64,000 nucleotides of DNA, from the NCBI RefSeq assembly GCF_000429425.1, contig NZ_AUBV01000014.1, positions 1 to 64,000 on the forward strand, given 5' to 3'. This stretch comes from Algoriphagus mannitolivorans DSM 15301 (GTDB taxonomy: Bacteria > Bacteroidota > Bacteroidia > Cytophagales > Cyclobacteriaceae). Below the pieces are notes generated by a model that saw only the letters and a program-made list of their open reading frames with translations, ran no database searches and was not told the origin of the DNA. Shown here in pieces: positions 8,207-16,528 of this stretch; positions within the stretch are counted from its first letter, which is position 1, and the number at the start of each line of letters is the position of its first letter. Made by a program: the position numbers and the translations under genes.

Positions 8207-9109
8207 TTAATCCCTATTCTCATCCACAAGAGAGCAGATTTCCTGGTCTAATTCTGTCTCAATGGTATAATGTACAAAAGGATATTTTTTCATGACTTTT
8301 CGGATCTCCTCCTTGACAGCAAGAATTTCTTCAAGCCTGTTGATTTGGCTCAATTTTACATGGGTAGTAAAAACATGGTGAGCCCCATCCAAAGACCAGA
8401 TATGGGTGTGATGGGTGGACTCAATGTTTGGAATTTCTAAAATTTCTCGTTCCACAGCTTCTTTATCTATATCGGAGGGCAGCCCCTGCAAAAACAAAAA
8501 GAGTGTTTCTCGAAGTCTTTTCCAGACATTCCAAAGGATATAAAATGAGATTGCCAAAGAAAGTGCCGGGTCCAAGTAAGGAGTCGGGTAAAAAAGTAAA
8601 ATCAAAGCAGCTAAAAGCACCGCCACCCATCCCAATACATCCTCGATAAGATGCCAAGAGAGAACCTTCTCATTCATCGTTTGTCCATGAGAAAGCTTCC
8701 ATGCAGCATACCCATTTACGGCGACTCCAAATACGGCCAAGACAATCATCCCCTTTGGATCTGAAAGTTCCGGAGAAATCAAACGAAGCACGGCCTCGCG
8801 GATTACAAATACGGTTCCTACGATCAGGACAATCGCATTGATTAAGGCTCCCAGAAGAGAAAAACGGCGGTAGCCAAAGGAATATTTGGCTGACGGCTTC
8901 TTCTGGGCATATTTTTCAAGCCACCAGGAAGTGCCCAAAGACAGGCTATCTCCTAAGTCATGGATGGCATCCGAATAAATGGCCACACTATTCACATACC
9001 ATCCTCCCACCAATTCCAGAACTGTAAATCCCAAATTCAGGAAAAATGCCGTCTTGAGGTTTTTTCCTGATGCATGTTCATGAGAATGGTGACCGTGATC
9101 GTGACCCAT
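8207..9109 (-). CDS. Cation diffusion facilitator (zinc/heavy-metal exporter)
   Basis: A 300-residue CDF transporter that exports divalent cations, probably Zn2+, in exchange for protons. A His-rich tip (HDHGHHSHEH) is followed by six membrane helices. The intramembrane metal site is visible as SDAIHDLGDS in helix 2 and HLIEDVLGW in helix 5. The C-terminal cytosolic domain contains HTHIWSLDG, typical of the CzcD group. It ends 465 bp before the DUF3500 gene and starts 39 bp from the end of the LytTR gene, with no metal regulator nearby. Confidence 0.92.
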   Translation of the reverse strand: MGHDHGHHSHEHASGKNLKTAFFLNLGFTVLELVGGWYVNSVAIYSDAIHDLGDSLSLGTSWWLEKYAQKKPSAKYSFGYRRFSLLGALINAIVLIVGTVFVIREAVLRLISPELSDPKGMIVLAVFGVAVNGYAAWKLSHGQTMNEKVLSWHLIEDVLGWVAVLLAALILLFYPTPYLDPALSLAISFYILWNVWKRLRETLFLFLQGLPSDIDKEAVEREILEIPNIESTHHTHIWSLDGAHHVFTTHVKLSQINRLEEILAVKEEIRKVMKKYPFVHYTIETELDQEICSLVDENRD

Positions 9110-9148
9110 ACCTTAAAAATCAAAAATTTTCTGGGAACTGCCGAAATT

Positions 9149-9901
9149 TTATCGGTCGAGCCACTCCTTCAGCTCGCTTACTTTCTCCCGGCTTACCAGA
9201 ATGTCAGCATCCGGACATCCTTTGAGGATTACTTTCAGGCGGCTGTTGGAGTAGGTCAAAACCTCCTCAATCGCCAGAAAATTGGCAATGTACTTTCGGT
9301 TGAGACGAAAATAATCCTTGGGATTCAACTGGCTTTCTATCTGCTCCAAAGTCGAGTCCAGAACGAATTTCTTCCCTCCAAAAGTCTGTAGAAAAGTCAC
9401 CCGCTCTTCACTGAAGAAAAAGCCGATTTCCTCCGTGGGGACGCTTTGGATCTTTTCTCCAAACCGAACCAAAAATCTGGTTTTGAAAGTCTTGTTTTCG
9501 GGTTGAAGGAGTTCTTTGAGCAGTTCTATATTTACCTGTGGTTTTAGCTGTCTGGAGCGGAATTTTTCCACAGCTCTGGCCAGCTCATCCGGGTCGATAG
9601 GCTTGAGCAGGTAATCGATGGCATTGACCTGAAAGGCCTTGATTGCATATTGGTCGTAAGCAGTGGTAAAAATCACCGGACTTTTAACCGGCACTTGATC
9701 AAATATTTCAAAGCTGATTCCGTCTGCCAGCTGAATATCACAAAAGATCAGCTCAGGATCTGGATTTTCAGAAAGCCAAGCAATGGACCGGGAGACAGAA
9801 TCCATATTTCCGATCAGCTCATCTCCGGGGAAATGTCCCTTCAAAAGCTTGGTCAACCGGTTTTCAGCAGGTTTTTCGTCTTCTATGATCAGGATTTTCA
9901 T
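9149..9901 (-). CDS. LytTR-family response regulator
   Basis: A receiver domain (about 1-120) with acidic pocket EDE at 7-9 and phospho-acceptor D55 in IFCDIQ, then a LytTR DNA-binding domain (about 150-250). I start it at ATG 9901 (MKILIIEDE) because the receiver fold begins there; an ATG at 9931 would add ten non-conserved residues and overlap the kinase gene. It directly follows its kinase. LytTR proteins bind paired 9-bp direct repeats, and a matching pair lies at 13963-13996 before the TonB receptor four genes away. Confidence 0.93.
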   Translation of the reverse strand: MKILIIEDEKPAENRLTKLLKGHFPGDELIGNMDSVSRSIAWLSENPDPELIFCDIQLADGISFEIFDQVPVKSPVIFTTAYDQYAIKAFQVNAIDYLLKPIDPDELARAVEKFRSRQLKPQVNIELLKELLQPENKTFKTRFLVRFGEKIQSVPTEEIGFFFSEERVTFLQTFGGKKFVLDSTLEQIESQLNPKDYFRLNRKYIANFLAIEEVLTYSNSRLKVILKGCPDADILVSREKVSELKEWLDR

Positions 9902-9917
9902 GGGATAAGGCTTAGAC

Positions 9918-10997
9918 TCATCGGTTGTCAATTTTTAATAGGGGCAGTCGAACCAAAAATTCATTCTCAGTTTTGGTGACCTCAGGGGTTTTATCGCTCA
10001 GGATTTTATACCGCTGGCGGATATTTTCCAAGCCCACTCCAGCGCTTGGTTCCTTTTGACCGGATTTGGGCTGAAAAGTATTGCTGATCCAGACCTCATT
10101 TTCTTTTTGTAATATCTGGATAAACAAAGGATGATCCTGCGAGGCAATGTTGTGCTTGATTGCATTCTCAAGAAGTAATTGAAGGGAAAGTGGAGGAAGA
10201 AAGCAACCCTCGCAGTTTGGGACTGCTATCGAAAAACCCAGATTTTCTTCAAACCGGATTTTCTGGAGTTCCAGATAGTTTTTGGCAAATTCCAGTTCTC
10301 GGTCTAGCTCTACGAGTTCCTCCTGCTGTACATCCAGGACGTATCGGTAGATTTTACTGAGTTTTTGGATAAAAGAAGCTGATTTGTCCGCATCCTCATA
10401 GACCAGATTGGAAAGGGCATTGAGACTATTGAACAGAAAATGCGGATTCAATTGATCCTTGAGACTCTGGTATTGGGAAGCAAGCCGACTGCTTCTGAGT
10501 TGCTCAGCTTCGATGGCTGATTTCCTCCATTCCAAGAGCCAAGAGCGGGAGGTGAAGATGGCCATGAAAATCATGGCAATGGTCATGGGTGTAAACGAAA
10601 AATCTAAGATTCTCCTCCAGGGAATCTGGTCTAAAGTAAATTGATCGTCCCACCAAGCATAAAGAAAAACGATGACGTAACTCACCAGAAAAGCATAAAT
10701 CAGGTAGGTAATTCCTGATACCAGCACCCGCTTCACGGGCTCTTTAATCCAGGAGATCCTGGGATCCCAAAATTCCTGAACTCGGCTTCCTCCCCAGCTC
10801 AAGGCCATGGAGACTACGAATGAAAACAAAAACTGGGGCCAAAGCTTGATGAAATACTCGAGGTTCAAAAAGCAGATGGGACAATAGAAAAGCTGTAAAA
10901 TGGTAGCAATTGCCAGATTGATCAGGATAAACTTCCGAAAATCCTTCCAGATACTTTGAGTATCACTGCATTCCGGTTCGAGTGCGATTCGGGTCAT
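9918..10997 (-). CDS. LytS-type membrane sensor histidine kinase
   Basis: A 359-residue kinase with about four membrane helices in the first 150 residues and no large outer loop, then a His_kinase domain with NPHFLFNSLN, phospho-acceptor H186, and the ATP-binding N-box LLENAIKHN plus GVGLENIRQR. It should phosphorylate the LytTR regulator encoded immediately downstream. A hairpin at 11039-11062 lies in the 91-bp gap before it and may separate its expression from the TPR/TonB genes. The signal is unknown. Confidence 0.92.
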   Translation of the reverse strand: MTRIALEPECSDTQSIWKDFRKFILINLAIATILQLFYCPICFLNLEYFIKLWPQFLFSFVVSMALSWGGSRVQEFWDPRISWIKEPVKRVLVSGITYLIYAFLVSYVIVFLYAWWDDQFTLDQIPWRRILDFSFTPMTIAMIFMAIFTSRSWLLEWRKSAIEAEQLRSSRLASQYQSLKDQLNPHFLFNSLNALSNLVYEDADKSASFIQKLSKIYRYVLDVQQEELVELDRELEFAKNYLELQKIRFEENLGFSIAVPNCEGCFLPPLSLQLLLENAIKHNIASQDHPLFIQILQKENEVWISNTFQPKSGQKEPSAGVGLENIRQRYKILSDKTPEVTKTENEFLVRLPLLKIDNR

Positions 10998-11038
10998 AAG
11001 GAAAGATAGGAAAATAGATGAAATCCAAGAAAGGGGAA

Positions 11039-11062
11039 AGTCCTCTCAGTGAGGAGAGGACT
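11039..11062. repeat. Intercistronic hairpin before the kinase gene
   Basis: AGTCCTCTC (11039-11047) pairs perfectly with GAGAGGACT (11054-11062) across a 6-nt loop. The minus-strand tail is TTTCCCCTTTC, a poor T-tract, so it may be a weak terminator or RNA-stability element between the TonB/TPR pair and the kinase/regulator pair. Confidence 0.45.
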
Positions 11063-11088
11063 AGAGTTGGTTTAGCTTTTAGTCAATG

Positions 11089-11733
11089 TTATTTACAGGC
11101 ATTCAAGACCTGTTGGGCTTGATTTTTTCCCCAAGTCGGAAGGAGATAGCTTTCATTTACTTTGGATTCTTCTTTGGCATACAGCTCCAATCCTACTCTG
11201 GCCAATCCGCATGCCTGCTCCGGCCCTTGGCCGAAAAACTGAGCTGTGCCCAGTTGCATTTGGGCCATCAGAGTAGTCGCCCTAGGGTTTTCTTTGTCCA
11301 GTGCGATTGCCTTTCCAAAAAGCTGCATGGCTTGGGGACTCATTTCCTGGCCTCGATTCATGGGATCCACAGCAAGTTTTCCCATGACAATAAAGCCCTG
11401 TAAGGCAATAATCTCGGAATTGTTGGGAGAGATTTTTTCAGCCTTCTTGGTAAGTTCCATGGCTTGGTCGAAGTATTGATCTTTGTTTACCTCAAACCGA
11501 AATGCCGCCATGGTCTGGAGATATGCTGCATAATAGAGGGGTAGCCATTCTTCATTTTTTGCCTCAGCAATCCTCAAAAAAGCATTGCTGACATTTTGGG
11601 ATTCTTCGGCAGATTGAATGGATTTCATCGCTTGAAGCTGCTTTTTCATGGCATTTTCATAGGCAGGATCATTGGCCTTGGCTATGGCAAGCGCGGCAAA
11701 TAGGAATACTAGAGAAAGGAAATACTTTTTCAT
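11089..11733 (-). CDS. Periplasmic TPR-like protein
   Basis: A 214-residue protein with a signal peptide (cleaved near AIAKA-N) and helix-turn-helix repeats of the TPR kind (AMELTKKAEKISPNNSE and AMQLFGKAIALDKENPR are clear units). The C-terminus has two Cys that could pair. It follows the TonB receptor by 12 bp, so it is co-transcribed and may help that receptor or be another target of the nearby LytTR system. No enzymatic motif is visible. Confidence 0.8.
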   Translation of the reverse strand: MKKYFLSLVFLFAALAIAKANDPAYENAMKKQLQAMKSIQSAEESQNVSNAFLRIAEAKNEEWLPLYYAAYLQTMAAFRFEVNKDQYFDQAMELTKKAEKISPNNSEIIALQGFIVMGKLAVDPMNRGQEMSPQAMQLFGKAIALDKENPRATTLMAQMQLGTAQFFGQGPEQACGLARVGLELYAKEESKVNESYLLPTWGKNQAQQVLNACK

Positions 11734-11745
11734 GGTGGGTAAAGT

Positions 11746-13905
11746 TTAGAGGTTGTTCAATTGATTTGCGTTTTTGTCTTTGGATAGGGTGAAGAAGATG
11801 CCCAGGAAAAGGAATCTTGGGGCAACCTGTCCTTGAGGAATAGATTCAAATATCCCTTCTGTATTCGCCTTAGGGCTGAAGGTATAGCCAAACACATTGT
11901 CCCTACCCAGCACATTGGTACAGACCAAATGAATGATCAGGTTAGGTTTGGGCAAATAGCTCCAGCTGAGGCTTAAGTTTTGAAAACTTTTGGTTTTGGA
12001 GTTCATCTCTGAACTGTCCAGATTGGGATCTGTGAAAGGGTAGCCATTGTTGTAGGCGAAAGAGGCTCCCAATTGTGACTTTAGGGGTACGATAAATCGC
12101 TTGACTACCACGGAAAGGTTATGTTTTGGGGCAAAGCTTGGCTGGACTTTAGTTTGGTATTGATTAAACTGGCGCTTGCTGTCCACAAAACTGTAGGTCA
12201 CCCAGTAGTCAGTATTTTTTAAGGTTTGCCGATCACGAAAGAAGAAATCCAGTCCTTTGGCAAATCCTTCTCCTTCATTTTTGAGTGCCATAGGATTTTC
12301 CAAACTTCCTTCGAAAGTCACCAGCTGAGCATAGGACTTGTAAAATGCTTCTGCCCTGAAAGTAATTCCATCTGTGCTCAGAAGATAATTGAGGATAAGA
12401 TGCTGGGATTCTGAGTTTTTCAAATCAGTGTTTAAAACTCTGAAATTGTCTAAGGGAAGCTGATGAAATCTTCCTGCAGCCAAGGATAGTTGCCCTTGCT
12501 TGGGGAGTTGGTAAGCTAAGGAAACCCGGGGGTCCACCCACAGCTGCTCGGCGATCTGACTGGAGCCTGCCCGGATCCCGCCCCGGATCACAAAGGCTTT
12601 GGAGAAATAGTAATCCCATTCGCTAAAGAGGTAGCTTTCCTTATCCTTAAAATCCCTAATCCAAGCTTGACGAATCAGTTCTTCAGAATAAAGGTGAATG
12701 AAATGCTCTCCTCCAAACTTGGCCGAAAACCGGTCAGAAAAATCTTTGATTGCACTGATTTTAAAATGAATCAGGTCACTTTTTCTTTCAATTTGGAGGC
12801 TGTCATAGCCAAGTTCGTCCAGGTTTTTTGAGATTGAAACACCCGTAAATAGTGTCCAGCTCTTTTTTAGGCTGGTTCTCCAATTGGCCTGAGCGTAGCT
12901 GTAATCATTTTTCAGGCTGACTAATACTCTTTTTTCTGTCCCCGGAAGGGGAGACCAAAGCTTCATACCACCTGATTCAGTCCTTGCCATAACTTTCATT
13001 AAGCCGTTTTCTCCGGTTTTCATTTGTGCCGCCAGCTCCAGATCCCAGCCATTCGGAGCATGCTCAAAGTCTATTTCCTGCTTAATCAGGTCTTGGTAGG
13101 GAGCTAGGTTAAAGTAGTTGGCACTGGCAGTCAGGCTTCTTTTTTCATTGGCCAAAGTATGGGAATATCCACCTCCTATTGACATAATGGACAAATCACC
13201 CTGACTTCGTTTGGCCAAATCCTTGGTATTCAGTGCTAAGGCAGAAGAGAGCGCTTGGCCGAACTCTGCAGAATAGCCCCCGGTGGAGAAAAAAGTGCCT
13301 TTGAAAAGATTGGGATTAAACCGGGTGCGGGTAGGGACATTCCCGGCGGTAGTTCCATAAGCATTTCCTACTCGCATCCCATCAATGTAAATCCCGACCT
13401 CACTGGCATCCCCTCCTCTTACAAAAAGTCTTCCGTCATTTCCCACGGTACTTGTACCGGGTAGGGTCTGAAATGCCCCTACGATATCGCCCACCGCAGA
13501 AGGAGTTGTCACAATATCCAGAGGACGGAGGATTACGGATTTCTTTTCATCCGAAGCTTCCATGGCTCCCGCTGAAATGGTCACCGTATTTAGCTCATTG
13601 TATTCTTCTTTAAGAGTAATTACCGGGATTTCCAGTGAAGCCCCGGAAAGATTAATTGCCATTTCCTGGGTTTTGAATCCCATCATACTAAATGCAATCA
13701 CTTGTGGGCCGGACTCGCCAGTTTCAAAACTGAAATTCCCTTCCTTATCTGTGCTACCTCCGTCGAAGGTATTTTTCAGAAAAACGTTAACCCCGGGAAG
13801 AGGCTGGTTTTTTTCGTCCAAAACCCTCCCGGAAACCTTGGTTTGGGAAAATGCCTCGACCGAAAAAAGAAGAGGAAGTAGAAAAAGTACAAGTATTGGC
13901 TTCAT
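11746..13905 (-). CDS. TonB-dependent outer-membrane receptor
   Basis: A signal peptide (to about 21), a carboxypeptidase-like regulatory domain (VSGRVLDEKNQPLPGVNV onward, about 22-100), a plug (GDIVGAFQTLPG, LFVRGGDASEVGIYIDG, about 125-250) and a beta-barrel to the C-terminus. I start at ATG 13905, just before the signal peptide, rather than 13926. It should import a substrate across the outer membrane using TonB energy; the substrate is unknown. The TPR gene follows closely. Two 13-bp direct repeats 58 bp upstream suggest control by the LytTR protein encoded downstream. Confidence 0.93.
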   Translation of the reverse strand: MKPILVLFLLPLLFSVEAFSQTKVSGRVLDEKNQPLPGVNVFLKNTFDGGSTDKEGNFSFETGESGPQVIAFSMMGFKTQEMAINLSGASLEIPVITLKEEYNELNTVTISAGAMEASDEKKSVILRPLDIVTTPSAVGDIVGAFQTLPGTSTVGNDGRLFVRGGDASEVGIYIDGMRVGNAYGTTAGNVPTRTRFNPNLFKGTFFSTGGYSAEFGQALSSALALNTKDLAKRSQGDLSIMSIGGGYSHTLANEKRSLTASANYFNLAPYQDLIKQEIDFEHAPNGWDLELAAQMKTGENGLMKVMARTESGGMKLWSPLPGTEKRVLVSLKNDYSYAQANWRTSLKKSWTLFTGVSISKNLDELGYDSLQIERKSDLIHFKISAIKDFSDRFSAKFGGEHFIHLYSEELIRQAWIRDFKDKESYLFSEWDYYFSKAFVIRGGIRAGSSQIAEQLWVDPRVSLAYQLPKQGQLSLAAGRFHQLPLDNFRVLNTDLKNSESQHLILNYLLSTDGITFRAEAFYKSYAQLVTFEGSLENPMALKNEGEGFAKGLDFFFRDRQTLKNTDYWVTYSFVDSKRQFNQYQTKVQPSFAPKHNLSVVVKRFIVPLKSQLGASFAYNNGYPFTDPNLDSSEMNSKTKSFQNLSLSWSYLPKPNLIIHLVCTNVLGRDNVFGYTFSPKANTEGIFESIPQGQVAPRFLFLGIFFTLSKDKNANQLNNL

Positions 13906-13962
13906 AGCTGGCTTGATTTGAATCAAAATTGCCTGAAGCCATTCTCTTAAAAAATTGAACCT

Positions 13963-13996
13963 GACTGAAGTGTCAAAATTCGGGACTGAAGTGTCA
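13963..13996 (-). promoter_or_regulatory. Candidate LytTR operator: two 13-bp direct repeats, 21-bp period
   Basis: GACTGAAGTGTCA occurs at 13963-13975 and again at 13984-13996 with no mismatch. On the minus strand each copy contains ACACTTCAG, which fits the recalled LytTR half-site consensus at 8 of 9 positions (only the central G is C). The 21-bp period equals two helical turns and is the spacing LytTR dimers use. It lies 58-91 bp upstream of the TonB receptor start. Confidence 0.6.
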
Positions 13997-14015
13997 TCAG
14001 CCCATAATGCTAATG

Positions 14016-14044
14016 AAAAAGGCCACTGGAAATTTCCAGTGGCC
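14016..14044 (-). terminator. Terminator of the M28 peptidase gene
   Basis: A perfect 24-bp palindrome (14021-14044: GGCCACTGGAAA and its complement) is followed on the minus strand by five T. It lies 24 bp after the stop of the peptidase. Confidence 0.85.
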
Positions 14045-14067
14045 TAAAGTTGCTTATGAATAAGTTC

Positions 14068-15309
14068 CTAGAACTTTACGACAGATTCTATCTTTTTTCC
14101 CGACCTATCCAGTACGACCTTGGTAGAATCCCCTTTTTGGAATGCACTCAAGGCACGCATGTAGCTCATCATGTCCACAATCGTGGAATCACCCAATTGG
14201 ACCACGATATCACCTTTTTGGATTCCGGCTGCCTGAGCCGGTTTTCCTTCCGAAACACCATCCACTCGCATTCCCTTGCCGTCAAACATGTAGTCGGGCA
14301 CCACGCCCATGGATACTGTGAATCTCGGCGAATCACTGGAATCTTTGGTTTTCGTGAAGGCAAGTTTTTCCTCAGGATCCAACTGCTTTACCAGTCGGGT
14401 GATGTAGCGCACCACTTTTATAATTCCAGCATAATTGATCTGCTCAGCATCATCGCTGGGCTTGTGATAGTCTTCATGCTGTCCGGTAAAGAAATGAAGC
14501 ACGGGTAAGTCTTGAAGGTAGAATGAAGTATGATCGGATGGTCCTACCCCAGATTCAGAAGTGATTAGCTTTAGGCTGTCTGTATTAATAAGATCTAAAA
14601 CCGGAGGAAAACTCGGGCTTGTTCCCACGCCATTAATCGCCAGCGAGTTGTCTTCCTTCATACGTCCTACCATGTCCATATTGATCATGTAGTTGACCGT
14701 CTTGAGATCAAGAGTTGGGTTTTTGGTGAAATAGTTGGAGCCCCATAGCCCATTTTCCTCGCCTGAAAAGGCGATAAACAGCACGTTGCTTTTTAAGTCT
14801 TCGAATTTTAGGATTTCGGCCAAAGCCAAAAGAGCGGCTGTTCCGGAGGCATTGTCGTCAGCACCATTGTGAATAGAAGAGTCTCCACGGTGCAACGAGC
14901 CTTGACCGCCCATTCCCAAATGGTCAAAATGTGCCCCGATGATGATTGTTTTGTCGGCCTTTTTGTCCAAAAAGCCTACGACATTTCTCCCTGTTACTCC
15001 TTCTCCATTCGTCCCGATAACGGCCTCCTCATGAGGATTACTTGGCTTGGATACGGTGAATGGCTGAAAGAAGCCTTCCGTTCCTTTCGGGGCCAAGCCG
15101 ATTTTTTCAAACTCTTTGGCGAGGTATTCAGCGGCTTTTTGCTCTCCTTCAGTACCGATAGCCCGGCCTCCCAAGTCATCAGCGGCCAGAAAAACCACGT
15201 CTTCTTGAAGTGTTTGCATCAGTTTTTCATCCGTCGGAGGGCTGTCACAAGCCACTATCCAAGCTGCTGAGGACATGATTATTGCCGTTTGGCGAATTAG
15301 TTTTTTCAT
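14068..15309 (-). CDS. M28-family zinc aminopeptidase lipoprotein with C-terminal PDZ domain
   Basis: A lipoprotein (lipobox WIVAC, Cys21) with an M28 peptidase domain. Probable zinc ligands are H128 (GAHFDH), D151 (ADDNASG), E185 after catalytic E184 (SGEE), D212 and H282. A PDZ domain occupies about 320-413 (PAQAAGIQKGDIVVQL). It should trim peptides at the cell envelope. I start at ATG 15309, before the signal peptide; the 16 residues upstream are not conserved-looking. The gene is divergent from the beta-propeller lipoprotein and has a strong terminator. Confidence 0.9.
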   Translation of the reverse strand: MKKLIRQTAIIMSSAAWIVACDSPPTDEKLMQTLQEDVVFLAADDLGGRAIGTEGEQKAAEYLAKEFEKIGLAPKGTEGFFQPFTVSKPSNPHEEAVIGTNGEGVTGRNVVGFLDKKADKTIIIGAHFDHLGMGGQGSLHRGDSSIHNGADDNASGTAALLALAEILKFEDLKSNVLFIAFSGEENGLWGSNYFTKNPTLDLKTVNYMINMDMVGRMKEDNSLAINGVGTSPSFPPVLDLINTDSLKLITSESGVGPSDHTSFYLQDLPVLHFFTGQHEDYHKPSDDAEQINYAGIIKVVRYITRLVKQLDPEEKLAFTKTKDSSDSPRFTVSMGVVPDYMFDGKGMRVDGVSEGKPAQAAGIQKGDIVVQLGDSTIVDMMSYMRALSAFQKGDSTKVVLDRSGKKIESVVKF

Positions 15310-15328
15310 GGTTGAAGTAGATTTAGTC

Positions 15329-15358
15329 CAAAGATAATAATTGGTATCTTCGCCCAAA
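15329..15358 (-). promoter_or_regulatory. Candidate Bacteroidetes-type promoter of the M28 peptidase
   Basis: On the minus strand TTTG (15358-15355) is followed after 18 bp by TATCTTTG (15336-15329), matching the TTTG / TAnnTTTG promoter form of this phylum. The start codon is 20 bp further on, giving a short leader. Confidence 0.4.
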
Positions 15359-15383
15359 GATTATTTGATCCTCACTTAATTAA

Positions 15384-16490
15384 ATGAAAAATATCCTTTA
15401 CTCCGCCTTGCTTTTGGCTTTTGCCTGTAGTCCAAAAACTGAGCAAGCATCATTGGAACAAGAAGCACATTCCGCATCAGATTCCCTTCTACTTCATCCT
15501 GAAGAGATGAAATATCTCAAAAACATCAAGCAGATCACTTTTGGTGGAAACAACGCCGAAGCCTATTGGTCATTTGATGACTCCATGCTGGTATTCCAGT
15601 CCGATTATGCGGCCTGGGGAAATGAATGCGACCAGATGTTCTATGTGAACTGGAAGACGGACAATTTACAGGAAAATGCCCCCAAGAGAATCAGCACCGG
15701 CCTGGGGCGAACTACCTGCTCATATTTTCTTCCTGGAGATAAGACATTTGTTTATGCATCCACCCATCTGAAGGATGCCGCTTGTCCGCCTGTTCCAGCG
15801 CGCAGAGAAGATGGAAAATACGTTTGGCCAATCTATGATTCCTTTGACATTTTCACTGCGGACTTGGAGGGTAATATTATTTCTCAATTGACTAATGAGC
15901 CGGGATACGATGCTGAAGCGACAGTTTCTCCAAAAGGGGACAAAATTGTTTTTACCTCTATGAGATCCGGTGATTTGGAGTTGTACACCATGAATATAGA
16001 CGGCACGGATGTAAAGCAAATCACTTCAGACCTAGGCTATGACGGCGGAGCATTTTTCTCACCGGACGGAAGTAAGCTGGTATGGAGAGCTTCCCGACCT
16101 CAGACGGAGGAAGAGATCAAGGAATACAAGGATTTACTGAAGGAAGGCTTGGTAAAACCTACTGACATGGAGCTCTATGTTGCCAATGCAGATGGGACCG
16201 ATATCCGAAAAATCACCAGTTTGGGCAAAGCCAATTGGGCGCCATTCTTTCATCCATCCGGGAACAAGTTGATTTTCGCTTCGAATCATCAGACCGAAAG
16301 AGGATTCCCTTTCAACCTGTTTATGATCAATCTGGATGGCACTGGCTTGACCAAAATAACTCATGACGGAACCTTCGATGCCTTTCCGGTATTTTCAAAT
16401 GATGGGAAATATTTGGTCTTCTCTTCCAACAGAAATAATGGAGGAACTCGGGACACGAATCTTTTTGTCGCTGAATGGATCGGTGATTGA
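15384..16490 (+). CDS. TolB-like beta-propeller lipoprotein (WD40-like PD40 repeats)
   Basis: The N-terminus is a lipoprotein signal with lipobox AFAC (Cys15). Repeated blade motifs of the PD40 kind follow, each with a phrase such as VSPKGDKIVFTS, FSPDGSKLVWRA, FHPSGNKLIFAS or FSNDGKYLVFSS, giving four clear copies and probably six blades. Such propellers bind partners or ligands at the envelope; no catalytic residues are evident. It is divergent from the M28 peptidase, which suggests a shared role in peptide turnover, though that is only context. Confidence 0.85.
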   Translation: MKNILYSALLLAFACSPKTEQASLEQEAHSASDSLLLHPEEMKYLKNIKQITFGGNNAEAYWSFDDSMLVFQSDYAAWGNECDQMFYVNWKTDNLQENAPKRISTGLGRTTCSYFLPGDKTFVYASTHLKDAACPPVPARREDGKYVWPIYDSFDIFTADLEGNIISQLTNEPGYDAEATVSPKGDKIVFTSMRSGDLELYTMNIDGTDVKQITSDLGYDGGAFFSPDGSKLVWRASRPQTEEEIKEYKDLLKEGLVKPTDMELYVANADGTDIRKITSLGKANWAPFFHPSGNKLIFASNHQTERGFPFNLFMINLDGTGLTKITHDGTFDAFPVFSNDGKYLVFSSNRNNGGTRDTNLFVAEWIGD

Positions 16491-16493
16491 TTC

Positions 16494-16528
16494 AAAAAAT
16501 CCTGCTCAGTCAAAGGGCAGGATTTTTT
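16494..16528. terminator. Bidirectional terminator between convergent genes
   Basis: AAAAAATCCTGC (16494-16505) pairs with GCAGGATTTTTT (16517-16528). The cyclase stop codon (16506-16508) lies in the loop, so the hairpin serves both the propeller gene and the cyclase operon. Confidence 0.8.

Noticed and set aside
14050..14508. 152-codon plus-strand open frame
   Set aside because: It is antisense to the PDZ part of the M28 peptidase and starts by the terminator.
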